A DNA stretch of 64,000 bases from Polytrichum commune. Lineage: Eukaryota > Streptophyta > Polytrichopsida > Polytrichales > Polytrichaceae. Shown here piece by piece: positions 12,599 to 24,721 of this stretch. The DNA lies in the NCBI GenBank assembly GCA_950295325.1, contig OX485803.1:14820001-14884000 (forward strand), read 5' to 3'. The notes under the pieces were generated by a model. That model saw nothing but the letters and a program-made list of their open reading frames with translations. It made no database searches and had not been told where the DNA came from. The translations under genes were made by a program, and so were the position numbers. The stretch's first letter is position 1; every line of letters begins with the position of its first letter.

Positions 12599-13913
12599 AT
12601 GGTACCAATGTTTTGCAGCTAAACATGATAGCAAGTTCTAGGCCATGATAATTTTGTGTTATTTTTAAGCAACGAATTATTCGTGTGCCACATGTTTTGG
12701 ACTGCTGGTAAAGTTAGAGTTAGTGTAGCAGCTGCCAGTTTTGATGTTAGATGATGAACGATACTCGGGCTGAGTATTGTTTCACTTTGTAAGAAAAGCC
12801 CATATTAAATGGGCTATAGGCTTAATGCCCAATAAAATTTCGGCTCCACGGTGCATCAATCTACAGCTGAGTAATGTTATCCTAGGCAATATTGTCAAAG
12901 TGTCAATATGATTCAAAATGGTGTTAATATTTTTAGAAATGTGGTAGTGTCATCATCGTCACATTGTGTCGTGAAACTATCACATTTCTAGTAGTGTAAC
13001 CCAAATTATATTTCAAGTACACAAAGATCCTCTCGCCTTGATAGACCCACCACATATCAATAATTGACTAATATTGAAATTTTTGATACCATGCATTCAT
13101 CTATATACAAAACCAACATTGTAACGGACCTCTCATTCCTCCAGCATAAAATCTTGAATCAACTTTTGAAGATTCAATGGTCTACCATCCCTTTATATGC
13201 TATAACTTATTGCGTAGAAGGGCCTACATGAAACATAGGGTGGTACTGAATAACATTCAATAGAGAGCTTGATCATATATCTATAGTATATACAAAGAAG
13301 ATGTGGTGGTGGTGGTTGCCACCCCACCGTTTCCTACCAATCTTGCCTAACAACAAAAAATGCAAACAAAATCCAATGAAAAAAAGGGCCACTTGTCAAT
13401 GGACCTCCCCACCCAAACAAAACCAAAAAAATGACCAAAGAAAGAGGAAAACATGACAATATCCCTTGAAGTGCAACATGTGGGTTTGGTGGTAGAAACC
13501 TGGGGGAGGTGGCGGACATGGCATGGTCGAAAGGGAGGGGGGGTGTTTCTAAGCATGAGCATAGACACAAATGCATATAGTGGGTACCCATGGGCATGGG
13601 TGTCACAATCCTCTTTTACACAAAAATAATACAAGCATGAATGCATGTGAGACACCAATATTGAGAACTTTCAAACTTTGTACATTACAAAAGCTTTATA
13701 ACTTAAATCACATTTGTAATTGCTATGAGCTTGAACCACCGGACCATAGGAGGGACAAAAAATAAATCCTCTCTCCTCCCCCAAGCTCCCTGTCATGCCA
13801 AATCATTATTTTTACTTTCTATTTCTCATGTAGTGAAATTATTCTATTCATAGATCTATCTTTGGCTCTACTACGAATCATCTATCGTGTGTCTCAATCA
13901 CAATCCATTAGCT
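12599..13913. other. Gene-free sequence
   Basis: No gene or bounded element found; GTGG-rich tract near 13300-13320. Confidence 0.45.
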
Positions 13914-14213
13914 GGAACTGTCTAATTCCAACTTGATGCATTCATCTATTTTTCTAGTTGGAATTGTCGAATTCGAACCATATTTATTCATTGAGAGTTA
14001 TCTAGCTCCAATGAATAACATCCATCTGCTAGGAGTTGTCTGACTACAATTCATATCTTGTAGTTGAAGTTGTCGAACTCCAACACAAAGATCTTCCAGA
14101 AGGAGGTGTCTAACTCCCCTACACAATTCCTTCATGGGGTTGTCTAGCCCTTGTGCACCATTATCTCTTAGGTTGTCTGACCCAATTCTTTCTTTGGAGT
14201 TGTTGACTCCAAA
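13914..14213. repeat. Array of nine covarying short palindromes, period about 34 bp
   Basis: Palindromes lie at 13914-13929, 13958-13977, 13984-14018, 14030-14047, 14064-14083, 14102-14117, 14136-14150, 14168-14185 and 14193-14213. The approximate consensus is GGAGTTGTCTAACTCC. The centre is TGTC (ATCT in the third, TGTTG in the ninth). Arms differ between units but change together: GGAA/TTCC, GGAG/CTCC, GGGG/CCCC-like, TTGAAGTT/AACTCCAA, TTTGGAGT/ACTCCAAA. Intervals between them are A/T-rich and only weakly alike. The period is not a multiple of three, so this is not a protein repeat. Confidence 0.7.
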
Positions 14214-14735
14214 CACCATTTGCTCACATGCTAAGTACAACAAAAGTACGGTTAATATTTCTTCGGGCACATCATAATGGGGGCATACGCTTGCTTGAGC
14301 GTATGGGGTTGGGTTGACGCGGGTTAGTAATTCATATGCATGAGTGCAACATGATGGGATGGACATAAGCATGATGAGATATAAATTCATATGCACAAGT
14401 GCAACAAGCCGGGACGGCACGAGTCCATAGTCTAGTGTCCTTATAATCTACTTGAAGACCCCATGACCATACAAAATTCAATTTCAATCTTCCATAATAC
14501 ATCCTAAGGACGAGTTTCAAGGGCCCTCACAATTTCATGGTCACGGCCCCAAGTGACATGCCACATAAGTAAATTGGTATTGGAGCCGTTTCTTCTCGTG
14601 TGCATTTAATCGTGATGGGGCCAAAGACTCTTGAAAAGGAACCTAACCCACCTCACCTTTAGTTCCAACAATGGGGAGGACTTTCGTGGTTTTAGTGGTT
14701 GGATTTACTACCGAGATCACGTGGTCTTACCACTA

Positions 14736-15240
14736 TACCATTTATAGTATCAAGTGTCGCGCACACTATTGGTGAACAATCTAAATTAAATGCCTAAAGG
14801 TTCTAGAATGTCACATCCATTATTTATCAACAAGATACCATTTGTCACCACAAGCAATTTCATGAAGTGAGGATCTATTTACATTATGACATTTCGTGTA
14901 GCACATAGGAATCCTTCCGCTTATAGTTTTGCATTTTAGTATGCAAGGGGAATATATTATTGAGCATACCCATGGCAAGCCTCATGGATTTACATTTTAG
15001 TATGTAAGAGAAAGATACTCTTGAGCATACTAATGCCAAGTGTCATTTATGTACCATTTTAGTCAACTTGTCAAGCATTGTGTAACATAGGCATACACCT
15101 CAAACCACTATTGACCGTACTCATGCTAGTATATTAGTAAACCCACTTGAACACCAAGAATCATGAGATACTAGGATACGCCTCAAAATAAGGTTAGTGA
15201 CACTATTACGCATGTGACACCAAATACCATAAATGGTGTA
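14736..15240. mobile_element. TA-flanked inverted-repeat element, copy 2
   Basis: The ends TACCATTTATAGTATCAAGT and, inverted, TACACCATTTATGGTATTTG match well. The interior shares the GAGCATACTAATGCCAAGTG and CATAGGCATACACCTCA blocks with 5035-5696. A weaker partial relative is at 3300-3420. Confidence 0.65.
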
Positions 15241-15869
15241 CTTCTATTCCAATATAATCTATTCCAATACTAGACTCCACTACAAAAGAAAAAGAAAAAG
15301 AAGACTTGGAAAACACATATTGCGTCAATGAAAATGATGTTGTGCCACTAAAAAAAAAATCTAAAATTCACTGTCATGGTGGATTTGTGATTTCTCTCAC
15401 CAACACAAGACGTGTCGTCCAAGTCTCACATGCTTGTAGTGCTCTCAATTCATATTCATAGATTTTCAAATCATTTAGTGGAAGAGAACCAATGGTAAGA
15501 CCTGCAATTCATGTAACATATATGGATCATAAATGGTTGCTTTTTCCCCAACTATGCCACTTCTCCTAGGGCATGAAACATGTGATTACCTAGTACAAGA
15601 TGTTTGGCGAATCTAGATCAAGATCACAACCACTTTCCTCATAATTTATGGAGCTTACATGAATATCTCATTCATCATCAAAGTGAAGATTCTTGTAATC
15701 ATTACATGGTCGTATGTGTTGAATATTGAACTTAAAATTGGTTATCATAGTTTCACCATGTAGGCCAATCTCTTTCAGAGACATTGTCATTTGGTATCCG
15801 TTCTTGGGACCACACCAAACTATAGACCACTCAAATATAGGTGTCCTAATACGAAAAGGAACTGAGTAA

Positions 15870-16358
15870 GGACCGCTTCACAATGTTGGGGAAGGTCGAG
15901 AGGCCGTCGATTACCACCAATCAAATTGCAAGAAACCAAGAATTCGGCCTCTCGACCCTTCACACTAGAGGCCAAAGTCCAAAGGCCATCGCTCTCCAAA
16001 ATGCCTATGTGACAATACTTTTTGACCAAGGCGACGGACTCTTAAAGGAAGTTTGGGTTGATAGGAATGGAAACCCAAACTATGGTCGAGGACATCAATT
16101 TTTATTATTATAAAATAAAAAAAAACTGACAAGATCTTGGCCGTTAGATTAGAGGGGCTATTTTGAGCAAGGAACAAAAGCGGGATGCTCCTCCATGGGC
16201 TTAGCCTTTGAAGGCTTCACACTATACCCAGCCAAAGACTCCAATTCCAATATTTTATCGACTATCTATTTTCAGCCCATTTCTTTGGGCTCTCAACAAA
16301 GTTTGACCATTCAATCCCACGGCCTCTCGACTTGGACGGCCATAGTGTGAAACGGCCC
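15870..16358. mobile_element. Tourist-like MITE, 489 bp
   Basis: TAA flanks both ends (15867-15869, 16359-16361). About 45 bp of inverted repeat with mismatches begins GGACCGCTTCACAATG on the left and GGGCCGTTTCACACTATGG on the right. It includes a shared GGTCGAGAGGCCGT-like block. Confidence 0.75.
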
Positions 16359-17173
16359 TAAGAGTTGTCCACCTATAAGTGGTTGTTTTAATTTCTCTTT
16401 AACACTTTGCATCATTTTGTTGTTTTGATGGTCCTAGTTTTGGCAGGTATAGGAACTGCACAGATTGAACACATGCATTCATTTTTGCAGTGGATTGCGA
16501 ACTTTTTGCTGGTTCCGGGTCTTGGCACATATGAGCTCAAATCAATACTCTGAGAAGCCATCATGATCGGCCACAAAGGCTACCACAAAAGTGATGATCG
16601 AAATGATGTGGCCATTTTGCTACCACCCATAAACTTTAACTTACATGCCATACGAACTTGAGTGGACCATGTGTTTTTGTTGTTTAGTATTAGTTGATAT
16701 TAAGGCTCCTCTCGGTACTTTAACCACTAGATGCTTCTCCCGGAAACGGTATTTTTGGAGGGGGGGGGGGGGGACAACGGAAGTGGATGAATGTAGATTT
16801 GGCCTTATTTTATTACTTTTTTTGATTACTTGATTACTTTTGTGTATTTGATTTGTTGTTGGTACCTTACACGACTTGGATGCGTGAGGTCTAAATTTCT
16901 ATGCGTCCACCGATGAATACACAGAAGCCAAGATCAATCTCATGAAGTTTTTGGAGTTAATTTCAATTTGTTATGAATTATTAGAGTCCACTAAAGTGAG
17001 CCATAAGAAGATCACATGGTCCACCTTTTCATTTTGTTGCTGACTATTGGATTTAGAATGACAAACACAAATTTTGAGCGCGTAAGTCTGATCTCTTTTG
17101 AACACATGTCTTTATGGTGTTGGTACTTAGGTCCACGTAGCCTCGGACCACTCAAATATAAGTGTTTGAATTA

Positions 17174-17344
17174 ATTATTAACATAGTGTCTACTCCCTGA
17201 AAAGGGTGAATTAGTATAACACCCAACGCCACTACCATGGGGTATGGCCAAGGATGTCCTACGAACAGAGACTCTATTCACTCCGGCCCCTCTCCAGGGC
17301 TGGAGTTCTTCTTCTTCTTCTTCTTCTTCTTCTTCTTCTTCTTC
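17174..17344 (+). mobile_element. Second, shorter LINE 3' fragment with (TTC)n tail
   Basis: An 11-bp duplication, TGTTTGAATTA, flanks the insertion (17163-17173 and 17345-17355). The body matches 10640-10764 at roughly 90 percent by eye, then runs into about 12 TTC units (17308-17344). A hairpin just before the tail (CTCCGGCCC ... GGGCTGGAG) is kept in both copies. Confidence 0.85.
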
Positions 17345-18158
17345 TGTTTGAATTAGGTCCTCTTACTCTTGACAAAGTGGTTGCAAAAAATGTTCATAAG
17401 CAAGCAGACTTTCGCCCGTGTCCGAGCACATTTGCGTACACATTTACGTTGAAGTTCCTTTGGTTTTGGACATGTGGATGATTGAAGTTTTGTGTGAAAT
17501 TTTTTAACTCGACAAAGATGCAATCCATATGCCAGTCTGATCCACCACAAGGGATAGATTTTTATTTTATTTCATAAGCTGCTAAATTGGACTAAACGCT
17601 TTAAGGCGATTCTAGGGAGATTTCGCATCGGCCTTTACGGGTTAAACCCTACACCTTTGCCATTATTACATTGACGCTTTCCCTCGTGTGATGAAGGTAG
17701 GATACAAAAAGGAAAAAATGGAAAAAAGAGATTTATTGGCGTTACTATTGATGTGAATATGAACCCGGTGGCCCTACTTTGTTCAAGAGTCCCTTCTTTT
17801 CTTCATTCCGCTATGAGGTGGACCCCATTATTTCTTACATCATCCTAAATTAGCATACATTTATAATTAAAATAATGACTTTTTATACCATTATTTTAAA
17901 ATATTATTTTCAATGTTCAAATTTAGATAAACTAATGTTATTTATGTATAATTATATTATTTGAATAAATTTTAATCGTATGGAAATACAAATGGTGTGG
18001 GCCACAAAATTTTAAATAGTGTCATGTTCAAAACTTGGGCAAGTTGAGCAAAACTTTGGTTGGTCAACCTTAACTACTATCCTAAATTGGTCGGCCTTTG
18101 GTTAGTGGTAACTAGGATGTGCAGCCATGCGATCGGTTAGCTTGCATATGAGTTATGT

Positions 18159-18302
18159 AGAGAGCTCCTTATTTCATCTTTACATATGGCAGAATGTAGT
18201 TTTCACATGGAATACACGTGGATCGTGGCAAATGTGAGCATGACATGTGACAACTTTTTTGAGGGGAGAATAACTCTTTGTGTTGGAGTAGAGAGCACTC
18301 TA
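18159..18302. mobile_element. Small inverted-repeat MITE, copy 2
   Basis: Same layout and core as 12461-12598; the ends AGAGAGCTCCTTATTTC and, inverted, AGAGTGCTCTCTACTCC are more diverged. Confidence 0.6.
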
Positions 18303-19299
18303 TGGTAGTTGATTTCACTAACTCGCATTCTTAGCTAATTCTCCTAGGTAGGTAGTACAATCATGATTTTAGTTAGCTAGAATTTTGGTTAACTAATCCT
18401 CACTAACTTGTAAGTTGGCTAATCCACTTAACTAGGTGGTGCAGTTGGACCCTAAGAGGGTTATACTGATATTTTTTGATGTTGATGGCTTGGTGGCTCA
18501 ATCTACCATCAATAAATGTGAATTCAATAAGTTGTATGGTGAGGTCGGGTGCATGGATTAATGTTTTGGTTTGTTCAAACACCGCTCCTTTCTATGCACA
18601 TGATGTTTGGTTTTTGGCTAAGCATGCACATTTTAGAGTGATGCATGTACACCTAAGAATCTACAATGGGATAGTGTTGTTGTGGGGTGTGTTACTTTTT
18701 GTATTGGCATTGGCAAATGTGAGATGTCTTGTATGTATGCTTGATTCAAGTAGGTTGGTTAGTTCATGGATGACAATGGTACGTTGTGTCTTGCTATTCT
18801 AAGTCCATTAAGGAATTTGCTTTCGCATAGGGATTGTAAGTGTGGGCATGTATCTTTGTCATTTTTGTGGCATAGTTTGCAGTTGAGGTTTGTGTATATT
18901 TGGGGCCTAAAATAAGTTATTCTTTTATTTTCCTTTCTATGGTTACCCATGTTATTTGAATGTTCATGGTGTCTGAAGTTTTCCAAAAGTTTTTGACAAG
19001 TTTTGTTAAACTTATTATTGTTGATCCATTTTTGCACGTATTGGAATTTTTGGGCGGTCTTACTGTTAGTCTTGTATGTTCTTTTTGGAAGGATTGTAGA
19101 TTCTTTATTATGCATGTGGGGTTTGTCAATGGGGGAGGTTTGGCTGGTTTATAGGGAATTACGTGTGCAATGTGTATGCATGGTACATGGTAATGGATTT
19201 GAGGGGTTTGCTTGGGCTTAGGCGAGAGCTCCGTGAAAACCGGTTCAGATCCAGTTTTCTCGGAAGAATGTTAGAATGAAAAATCTGTAGTGTAGCACA

Positions 19300-20802
19300 A
19301 TGTATCTGAGTTCGAAGTATCTACACGGCGATTCGCCTTCGTGCAACGCGGTTAATGACCCTCAAATCGAACCCACAACTAACGCCCATGACCGGAATGG
19401 AGCGGAAGGAAGTGAGAAGTCGCAAAGCAAGGGCCGCGGAGTCTGGAGACGCACAAATGAATTAGCCGCACCGCAACACGGCAACACATCTAATCACCGA
19501 GGTAGTAAGCCATTCGTGCCGGTAGGAGAAGACCATCCTCCCGACCCCGCAGCCAGGCTGACTGACTCAATTGAGATACACCACGCTCCCACACCCACTG
19601 CTCGCCCACAACCAACACAGATGGAACGCCCAACCACAGAGGGAGTTGACCAGCCCCAAACGGACCCACGCAAGGTAGTGGTCTTAATCCTAGCAGACCT
19701 GCTAGCAACCCTGCGATCACACTACGAGGCAAAAACATCAGTCTCGCTTCTTGGACGCATACAAGGTAAGCACCCAGGGCTCAAAGCTCTTACAGCTTGG
19801 GCCCGGGACATACTTCACCCCTCCCTGTCATTATTGTCGTTGAAATCTAAGAATGTGTTTGAAGTCACTTTCGACCATTCGGATGGGAGGATTCATGCCC
19901 TGAATCAAGCTGATATCATCTGCGAGTTGGCCGCCGTCTACTTCTCAAGCTGGCGTCCTCATTTCGACGCCAGACTACCGCATGCCACGGACAGCCTCGA
20001 CCACCCAGTTTGGATGCAGATTGTGGATCTTTGTCAAGTGCTCCGGGACGAAACTTTCCTACGCACCATAGGTGAACAAATTGGACATGTTATCTCAATA
20101 GACAATTCAAAAGCATACAAGGCAAAACTTTTCGGGCCCCGCATTAGACTTCTCATTCGAGACTTGGACACACTGCCTCATATGGTAGTCCTTCCAAGGT
20201 TAGATGGCGAAGGCACAGTGGAGTATCACCTGGAATTCAACGGACTCCCAAATCAGTGTGGTAGATGCAGATCGAGAGATCATCAAGTTCGTTCCTATCC
20301 AAAGAGGGAGACAACCCGCATACACAAGGACCACAGAGGAACAACATCACTCAGAGATCAACTCCCCAACGCGCACTCGCAGGACCCGGTTGAACTGCCA
20401 CCCAACATCACACCTCTTGGTCCAGAACTTCCCACACTTGGTGAACAACGAGCGACAACTGACCCAACAGAACAACCAACCAAGCCAACTGAACTTGCAT
20501 CCACCCCAACCAAAACAACAGAAACGCCAACAACTAACATAGAGAGCCTGTTCCAGCCAAATGACCTCAATTTCCCCAAACTACCCTCCCCAACCCCACA
20601 CAATGAACGACCGGAGAACACCACAGAACTGATCCAGCAACAATCCGAAATAGAAAATACAACACATTTTGTATGGCGCTCGAAACCAACAACCTCAGAC
20701 TCAAGCACACAACAAACGTCAATGACAGAAACACAAGTGAAGGAAGGAGGGAAGGGGAAACAACCTGTCAAACACACAGACTCCACACCCATAACCAAAT
20801 AG
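19300..20802 (+). CDS. LINE ORF1-like protein (DUF4283-type region plus degenerate CCHC knuckle)
   Basis: This 500-codon ORF starts at ATG 19300, 94 nt inside the LINE's left end. ORF1 proteins of plant LINEs bind the element's RNA and form particles with it. The N-terminal third is Pro/Gln/Thr-rich and looks disordered. Residues about 195-315 resemble the DUF4283 region (VFEVTFDHSDGRIHAL, then HPVWMQIVDLCQVLRDETF). A zinc knuckle follows with Cys320, Cys323 and His328, but the fourth ligand is Tyr333 (TAT where TGT is expected), so zinc binding is likely lost. The remaining 165 residues are Thr/Pro/Gln-rich. The frame is intact, so the insertion may be fairly young, but without ORF2 it could move only with outside help. 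Confidence 0.6.
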   Translation: MYLSSKYLHGDSPSCNAVNDPQIEPTTNAHDRNGAEGSEKSQSKGRGVWRRTNELAAPQHGNTSNHRGSKPFVPVGEDHPPDPAARLTDSIEIHHAPTPTARPQPTQMERPTTEGVDQPQTDPRKVVVLILADLLATLRSHYEAKTSVSLLGRIQGKHPGLKALTAWARDILHPSLSLLSLKSKNVFEVTFDHSDGRIHALNQADIICELAAVYFSSWRPHFDARLPHATDSLDHPVWMQIVDLCQVLRDETFLRTIGEQIGHVISIDNSKAYKAKLFGPRIRLLIRDLDTLPHMVVLPRLDGEGTVEYHLEFNGLPNQCGRCRSRDHQVRSYPKRETTRIHKDHRGTTSLRDQLPNAHSQDPVELPPNITPLGPELPTLGEQRATTDPTEQPTKPTELASTPTKTTETPTTNIESLFQPNDLNFPKLPSPTPHNERPENTTELIQQQSEIENTTHFVWRSKPTTSDSSTQQTSMTETQVKEGGKGKQPVKHTDSTPITK

Positions 20803-21005
20803 GGTTACAGGTCTGGTTGATTAGCAGATGATTTTTGGGCCGCCTTGAACACGCCAAACACCCCAAACTCCACACGCAAAACACTCAGGGTGATTCCAAT
20901 GTTGTTTAAAAAATCGGGGGGGGGGGGGGGAACGGAACGGCAAAAGTCCTGATCGATAGGAAAAACCCCTCCCAACCACCAATTGCACAGGTGCACATAG
21001 CATAA

Positions 21006-22041
21006 TTGCTGGCCGGCATCCCTTGGACGGAAGCCAAAGTCCGCCAGCATGTTGTCAACAAAGTGGCACAAACACTCTACAAAGTGTTGGTGTTCACCAA
21101 CCCATCCAACCATCCATTACAGAAATGGAAACAAGGTCGCTGGTTTGCAAACTGGGAAGGAGACCCAGAGGGCGACAACATCTGCACCCTCTATGTTAGC
21201 ATCTTAGTGCAAGAAAACAAGATTAAACCCAGAAAAGGACAAAACTACGGCTGGCAAAGGGTACCAGCAACATTATGGGACATGATATCTCAGCACACCC
21301 CAGACTCTATTGCAGCAATTGGCAAAGACCGAGCTTGTGGAAGCTGATACTTGACACCCAAGCATCTCAACCACACGCCCATGGCAATTATTCTGGAACA
21401 CAAGAAGGGCTCCAGGACTACCACCCAGCTACACATCGTGGACAAACATCAGCCGGAGGTTGATGACTGACACACTGGGACCCATCATTGAAGAAGACCT
21501 CCGTTGGGACACCGCATCAGCATTCACTATCACACCAGACACCCCATGGGATATCTTACAAGCACAAATTCTCTGGGCAATTTGGTGCCAAAGGGTCGAT
21601 TTCGCCTTTAAGGACGAACACTTTCACCTCGGAGTAGTCCTCTGGCACGTGTGGTGAAACACGATATATTGCGCCATGGAAGCCTACAAAGAGTTGTTTC
21701 GACATGCTCGCAACGAAGAAAAATGACAACAACTCATTGTTTGCTTCCAGAAAGTCTGGACAACATTGGAAATCTTTGGTAGGCTCAGGGATGGGGATAT
21801 AAAATGGAACCTCACGCCTCACAAAGAATTCCTCCCATTGGAACTCGGTGCTTGGACAGCCCCACCCATTAGAATTCATAGACTCTCCCCCTCCCCTGAT
21901 CTAGAGGCTGATTTTATAGCAAGACTAGACCTATCCCAACTCATTGATGAGTTCATTCAAGACATAGCACAACAGGAAAACCCCGAAGTGGAAGAACATA
22001 GGAGCTCCCAACCCTCCGCAACGGGAACTACTACATCCTAG
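21006..22041 (+). pseudogene. LINE ORF2 C-terminal remnant
   Basis: Open pieces in more than one frame (21006-21347, 21460-21657, 21766-22041) read as one decayed coding region. The block AQILWAIWCQRVDFAFKDEH resembles the tryptophan-rich segment after the zinc-binding region at the end of plant LINE ORF2 proteins (WxxWxxRNxxxF type). It is broken by frameshifts near 21345 and 21460 and by stops at 21655 and 21724. Function is lost. The assignment rests on its position after ORF1 and on that one motif. Confidence 0.45.
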
Positions 22042-22380
22042 CAAACGACCAACATTCAGCAAGACCCACGGACCAGCTAGACTCACATTCTGGAGAACAG
22101 GGCCACTAACACTAGCACCCATACGGGGGAGGAAGCAGGCACCTCCTCTCCACTCGACCGACACATACCCAACATCGGAGCACAAGCAACATAAGGACAA
22201 CACCAAAAATTCAAAGAGAGAAGCTAGGGATCACACCGGCGAGCTGGAAAAGAGAACGCTCCACCACTCCAACCTGAGGTCGGAGAAACTGTTGCCCAAA
22301 CGCCACACCTCGTTCGACCCCGAACCGCCAGCCGACCGAAAAGGAAATGCCCAAGAAAAGCTAACCAACGCATCCCTCAA

Positions 22381-23061
22381 GTGGACGGTCAGGAGAGGAT
22401 TCACGGCTATGGGGAGGAGGCCTCGGCCGCCCACACCAACACGACTCCCACCAGAAACAATGATCAAATCGATGAACCATCACCTGCTTCGATTAGGTTT
22501 CGTTGGCATAAAAATACCAGTAGACCCAAAGTTCGGTGTAGGTTTGGGCCACGCCCTAGACGCGAAACGAATCGCGCAGACATCTCGAAAGGGAAGCCCC
22601 CACGTCCCCAGCCGCCGCCCACGCTTGTGAATGATATTGGGGTAGAAGGACTCCACTCTTTGCCATCATCACAAGTACGAAGGGAGATTACATCAATCAA
22701 TCAAATTAACATCAAATCGCCCCAGGCAGACAGCTCCCAGGCAACACACCTGCCTCTTCTAGTACCCGACCAAGTCACATCGGACCGGGTGACCTTCATG
22801 CCCCCCAACCCACCTAGGCGCATGCCTTTTGATCACTACATGGCGGAGGCCACCACCACCCCTACACTCGACCCCTACCGCTTCACACACCAGAAGTTTG
22901 GTCTCACGGGTGCGGAATTTGAGATAGAGTTCACCAACGATATCGACAACCTCCTATGGGAAATTGACACCAACAGGCGCAAGGATCTCCTGGACAACAT
23001 CCCATTTGAACACCCACTCTCTAAAGAGGATTGCCTTGGTCTTTTCCGCACCAATGGCTAA
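22381..23061 (+). pseudogene. Open frame of unknown role near the 3' end of the LINE
   Basis: A 226-codon open frame without an ATG at its start. It is rich in Pro, Arg and Thr in the first half and acidic near the end (EFEIEFTNDIDNLLWEID). I do not recognise a domain. It lies inside the LINE and shares its base composition, so it is most likely retrotransposon-derived rather than a host gene. Confidence 0.35.
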
Positions 23062-23530
23062 CCCACCTCGGGCTCCCTTCTTGGGGTCTACCGATGGGCA
23101 GCAGATTTGGGTACTAGTCGGTTCAATTTTGAATTCGATTTAGACACTGACGACTTCTCCATTCTCAATGCTTACGATTGAGCCAGTCCCTCGGGACCTC
23201 CTCCAGGCCTGGTTCGAAAAGGTTTGCCAAATTCACGGCGATCAACCGAAGTGCGACAGGGCCACGGCCTTTCCGAATCCGCCCCCGGGTCACCACTGTG
23301 AGCCACACGGCGCTAAACGGATGCAGCCCTACTGCCCTCGCGGTTGGTTAAGGGTTTTTCCCGCCCTACGGGGTTTGTTTCCTTTCGCTGTTAGTTTTGG
23401 CGGGCTCGTCCCTGGCAATTGGATGTTGGGGCCGGCCTGCAGCTGTTTGGCCTCTCTCCCTTCGGGGCTTTGTATTGTGTTACCTTTCTTTTAACCTCGG
23501 TGAGATCTTTACGGTAAATGGATTTGAGGG

Positions 23531-24640
23531 CACCAATGTTTTCAAGTGTGTTTGCTCTTGCATTGCCTTGTCCGGAATGCATGTGTGCTTGGACCTCTTG
23601 TATGATGATTTTGTGTGGGGGAACCATGTGATGAGGTGTACTTATGGAGGCTATGACAAGTTTGTTTGGGTGGTTGTGTTGGGTGGATGGTTGCTGGATG
23701 TGGGTGTTTATGGAGGTTGGAAATTACTGACATCCACCTTTTTATTGCAATTTCTAAAGCGACAAACATCATAAGCAAGGACTTCACCCACCATAGTTTC
23801 ATGTACCTTAGTAATGCTCTCAAGTGTACAGTAATTATGATTCAATTGCTGCAGACTCCGAATTCCACAATGTCAAAGAAGAGTGTACATAAATTGCTGA
23901 ACCCATATGTGTTACTGCTAAGCCATTCATGATTGTGACCTGAATTTCATGCAACAGTACTAGAGTTTTGTGACCAAGAGAGCTCTAGCCTCCTATTGCT
24001 CAAGCCCTTGAGTCTGCAAAACCTGCAAAACCTTGAATGACATTTCAGTAGGAAAGCTTATGCCAGGCTATTCAAAACTTATATGCCACTTCCACTGCCC
24101 CAGTCTATAACTCTTGCAAGAAGTAGTCTCTCGAATTTAAAGTTGCTAGAAAGACCATGGAAGATGACGATTGCGAAAGTCCCTTGATGGATATAAGGTG
24201 TTACCAAACAATTTTCATTCGTGGTTCCAAATTGAGCTAAAGTGGTCAGTTTTTTGCCCAAATTCTGGCAAATTGTTCTCTTAATAAGGTCGACTCTGCT
24301 TACGAAGAATCACTAAGAAGGGGTCTAATCTCTGGATAGTATACACTTGGATCCACCCCTCTGAATCTCTCTACAGATGTTACATGCCTGAACTGTGACC
24401 GCATGGAAAAAACTGCCACATTCCTTCACAAAGGATTCCTCTGATGGTTAGAACAATGTGTTCCACTCCCATTTTGTATACTACAGACACCTAAGACTGC
24501 TTTAAAACTTGTCACTTGCAACAAGGAAATCATCGACTGCCCAAAAACCTCTATGCACTACATCGCCATCTTCATCTACACCCATTCGAAGGAACTGAAA
24601 AAATGAGTATATAATGGGGAGACGCAACTTAATTGGAAGG
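23531..24640. other. Gene-free sequence downstream of the LINE
   Basis: 23531-23720 continues the G/T-rich target of the LINE. The rest carries no supported feature. Confidence 0.45.
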
Positions 24641-24721
24641 GATAAACCCAAAAATCTTCATGTCAATTTGCGCTCTGCCATGCTGATGATATGTCTGCTC
24701 CATATGGATTGTTGCTTAAAC

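Larger units (their letters stand above)
16359..19191. other. Gene-free repeat-derived sequence
   Basis: Apart from the LINE fragment, the small MITE and a G14 run (16760-16773), only G/T-rich sequence is seen from 18470. It continues on the far side of the large LINE at 23531 and is the interrupted target. Confidence 0.5.
19206..23516 (+). mobile_element. Internally deleted non-LTR retrotransposon (LINE), 4.3 kb
   Basis: The 14-bp sequence AATGGATTTGAGGG occurs at 19192-19205 and again at 23517-23530, the target-site duplication expected of a LINE insertion. The body is clearly GC-richer than its surroundings. It holds an ORF1-type gene, then a short frameshifted remnant that fits the far C-terminal part of an ORF2, then a proline-rich open frame and a 3' untranslated part. 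No endonuclease or reverse-transcriptase core is visible, so ORF2 is internally deleted. The junction probably lies near the G15 run at 20916-20930. There is no poly(A) tail; the element ends GATCTTTACGGTA. Confidence 0.75.

Noticed and set aside
13914-14213. CRISPR-like array
   Set aside because: Spacing is regular, but the repeat units differ from one another, the host is a plant and no cas gene is present.
13998-14420. 140-codon open frame on the minus strand
   Set aside because: It overlaps the palindrome array and has no domain; the array period is not a codon multiple.
17254-17481. 75-codon open frame with a poly-Leu run
   Set aside because: It is a translation of the LINE's (TTC)n tail.
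20358-20798. 146-codon open frame opposite ORF1 of the LINE
   Set aside because: It is antisense to the Thr/Pro-rich coding tail and has a Val/Ser/Gly-rich shadow composition.
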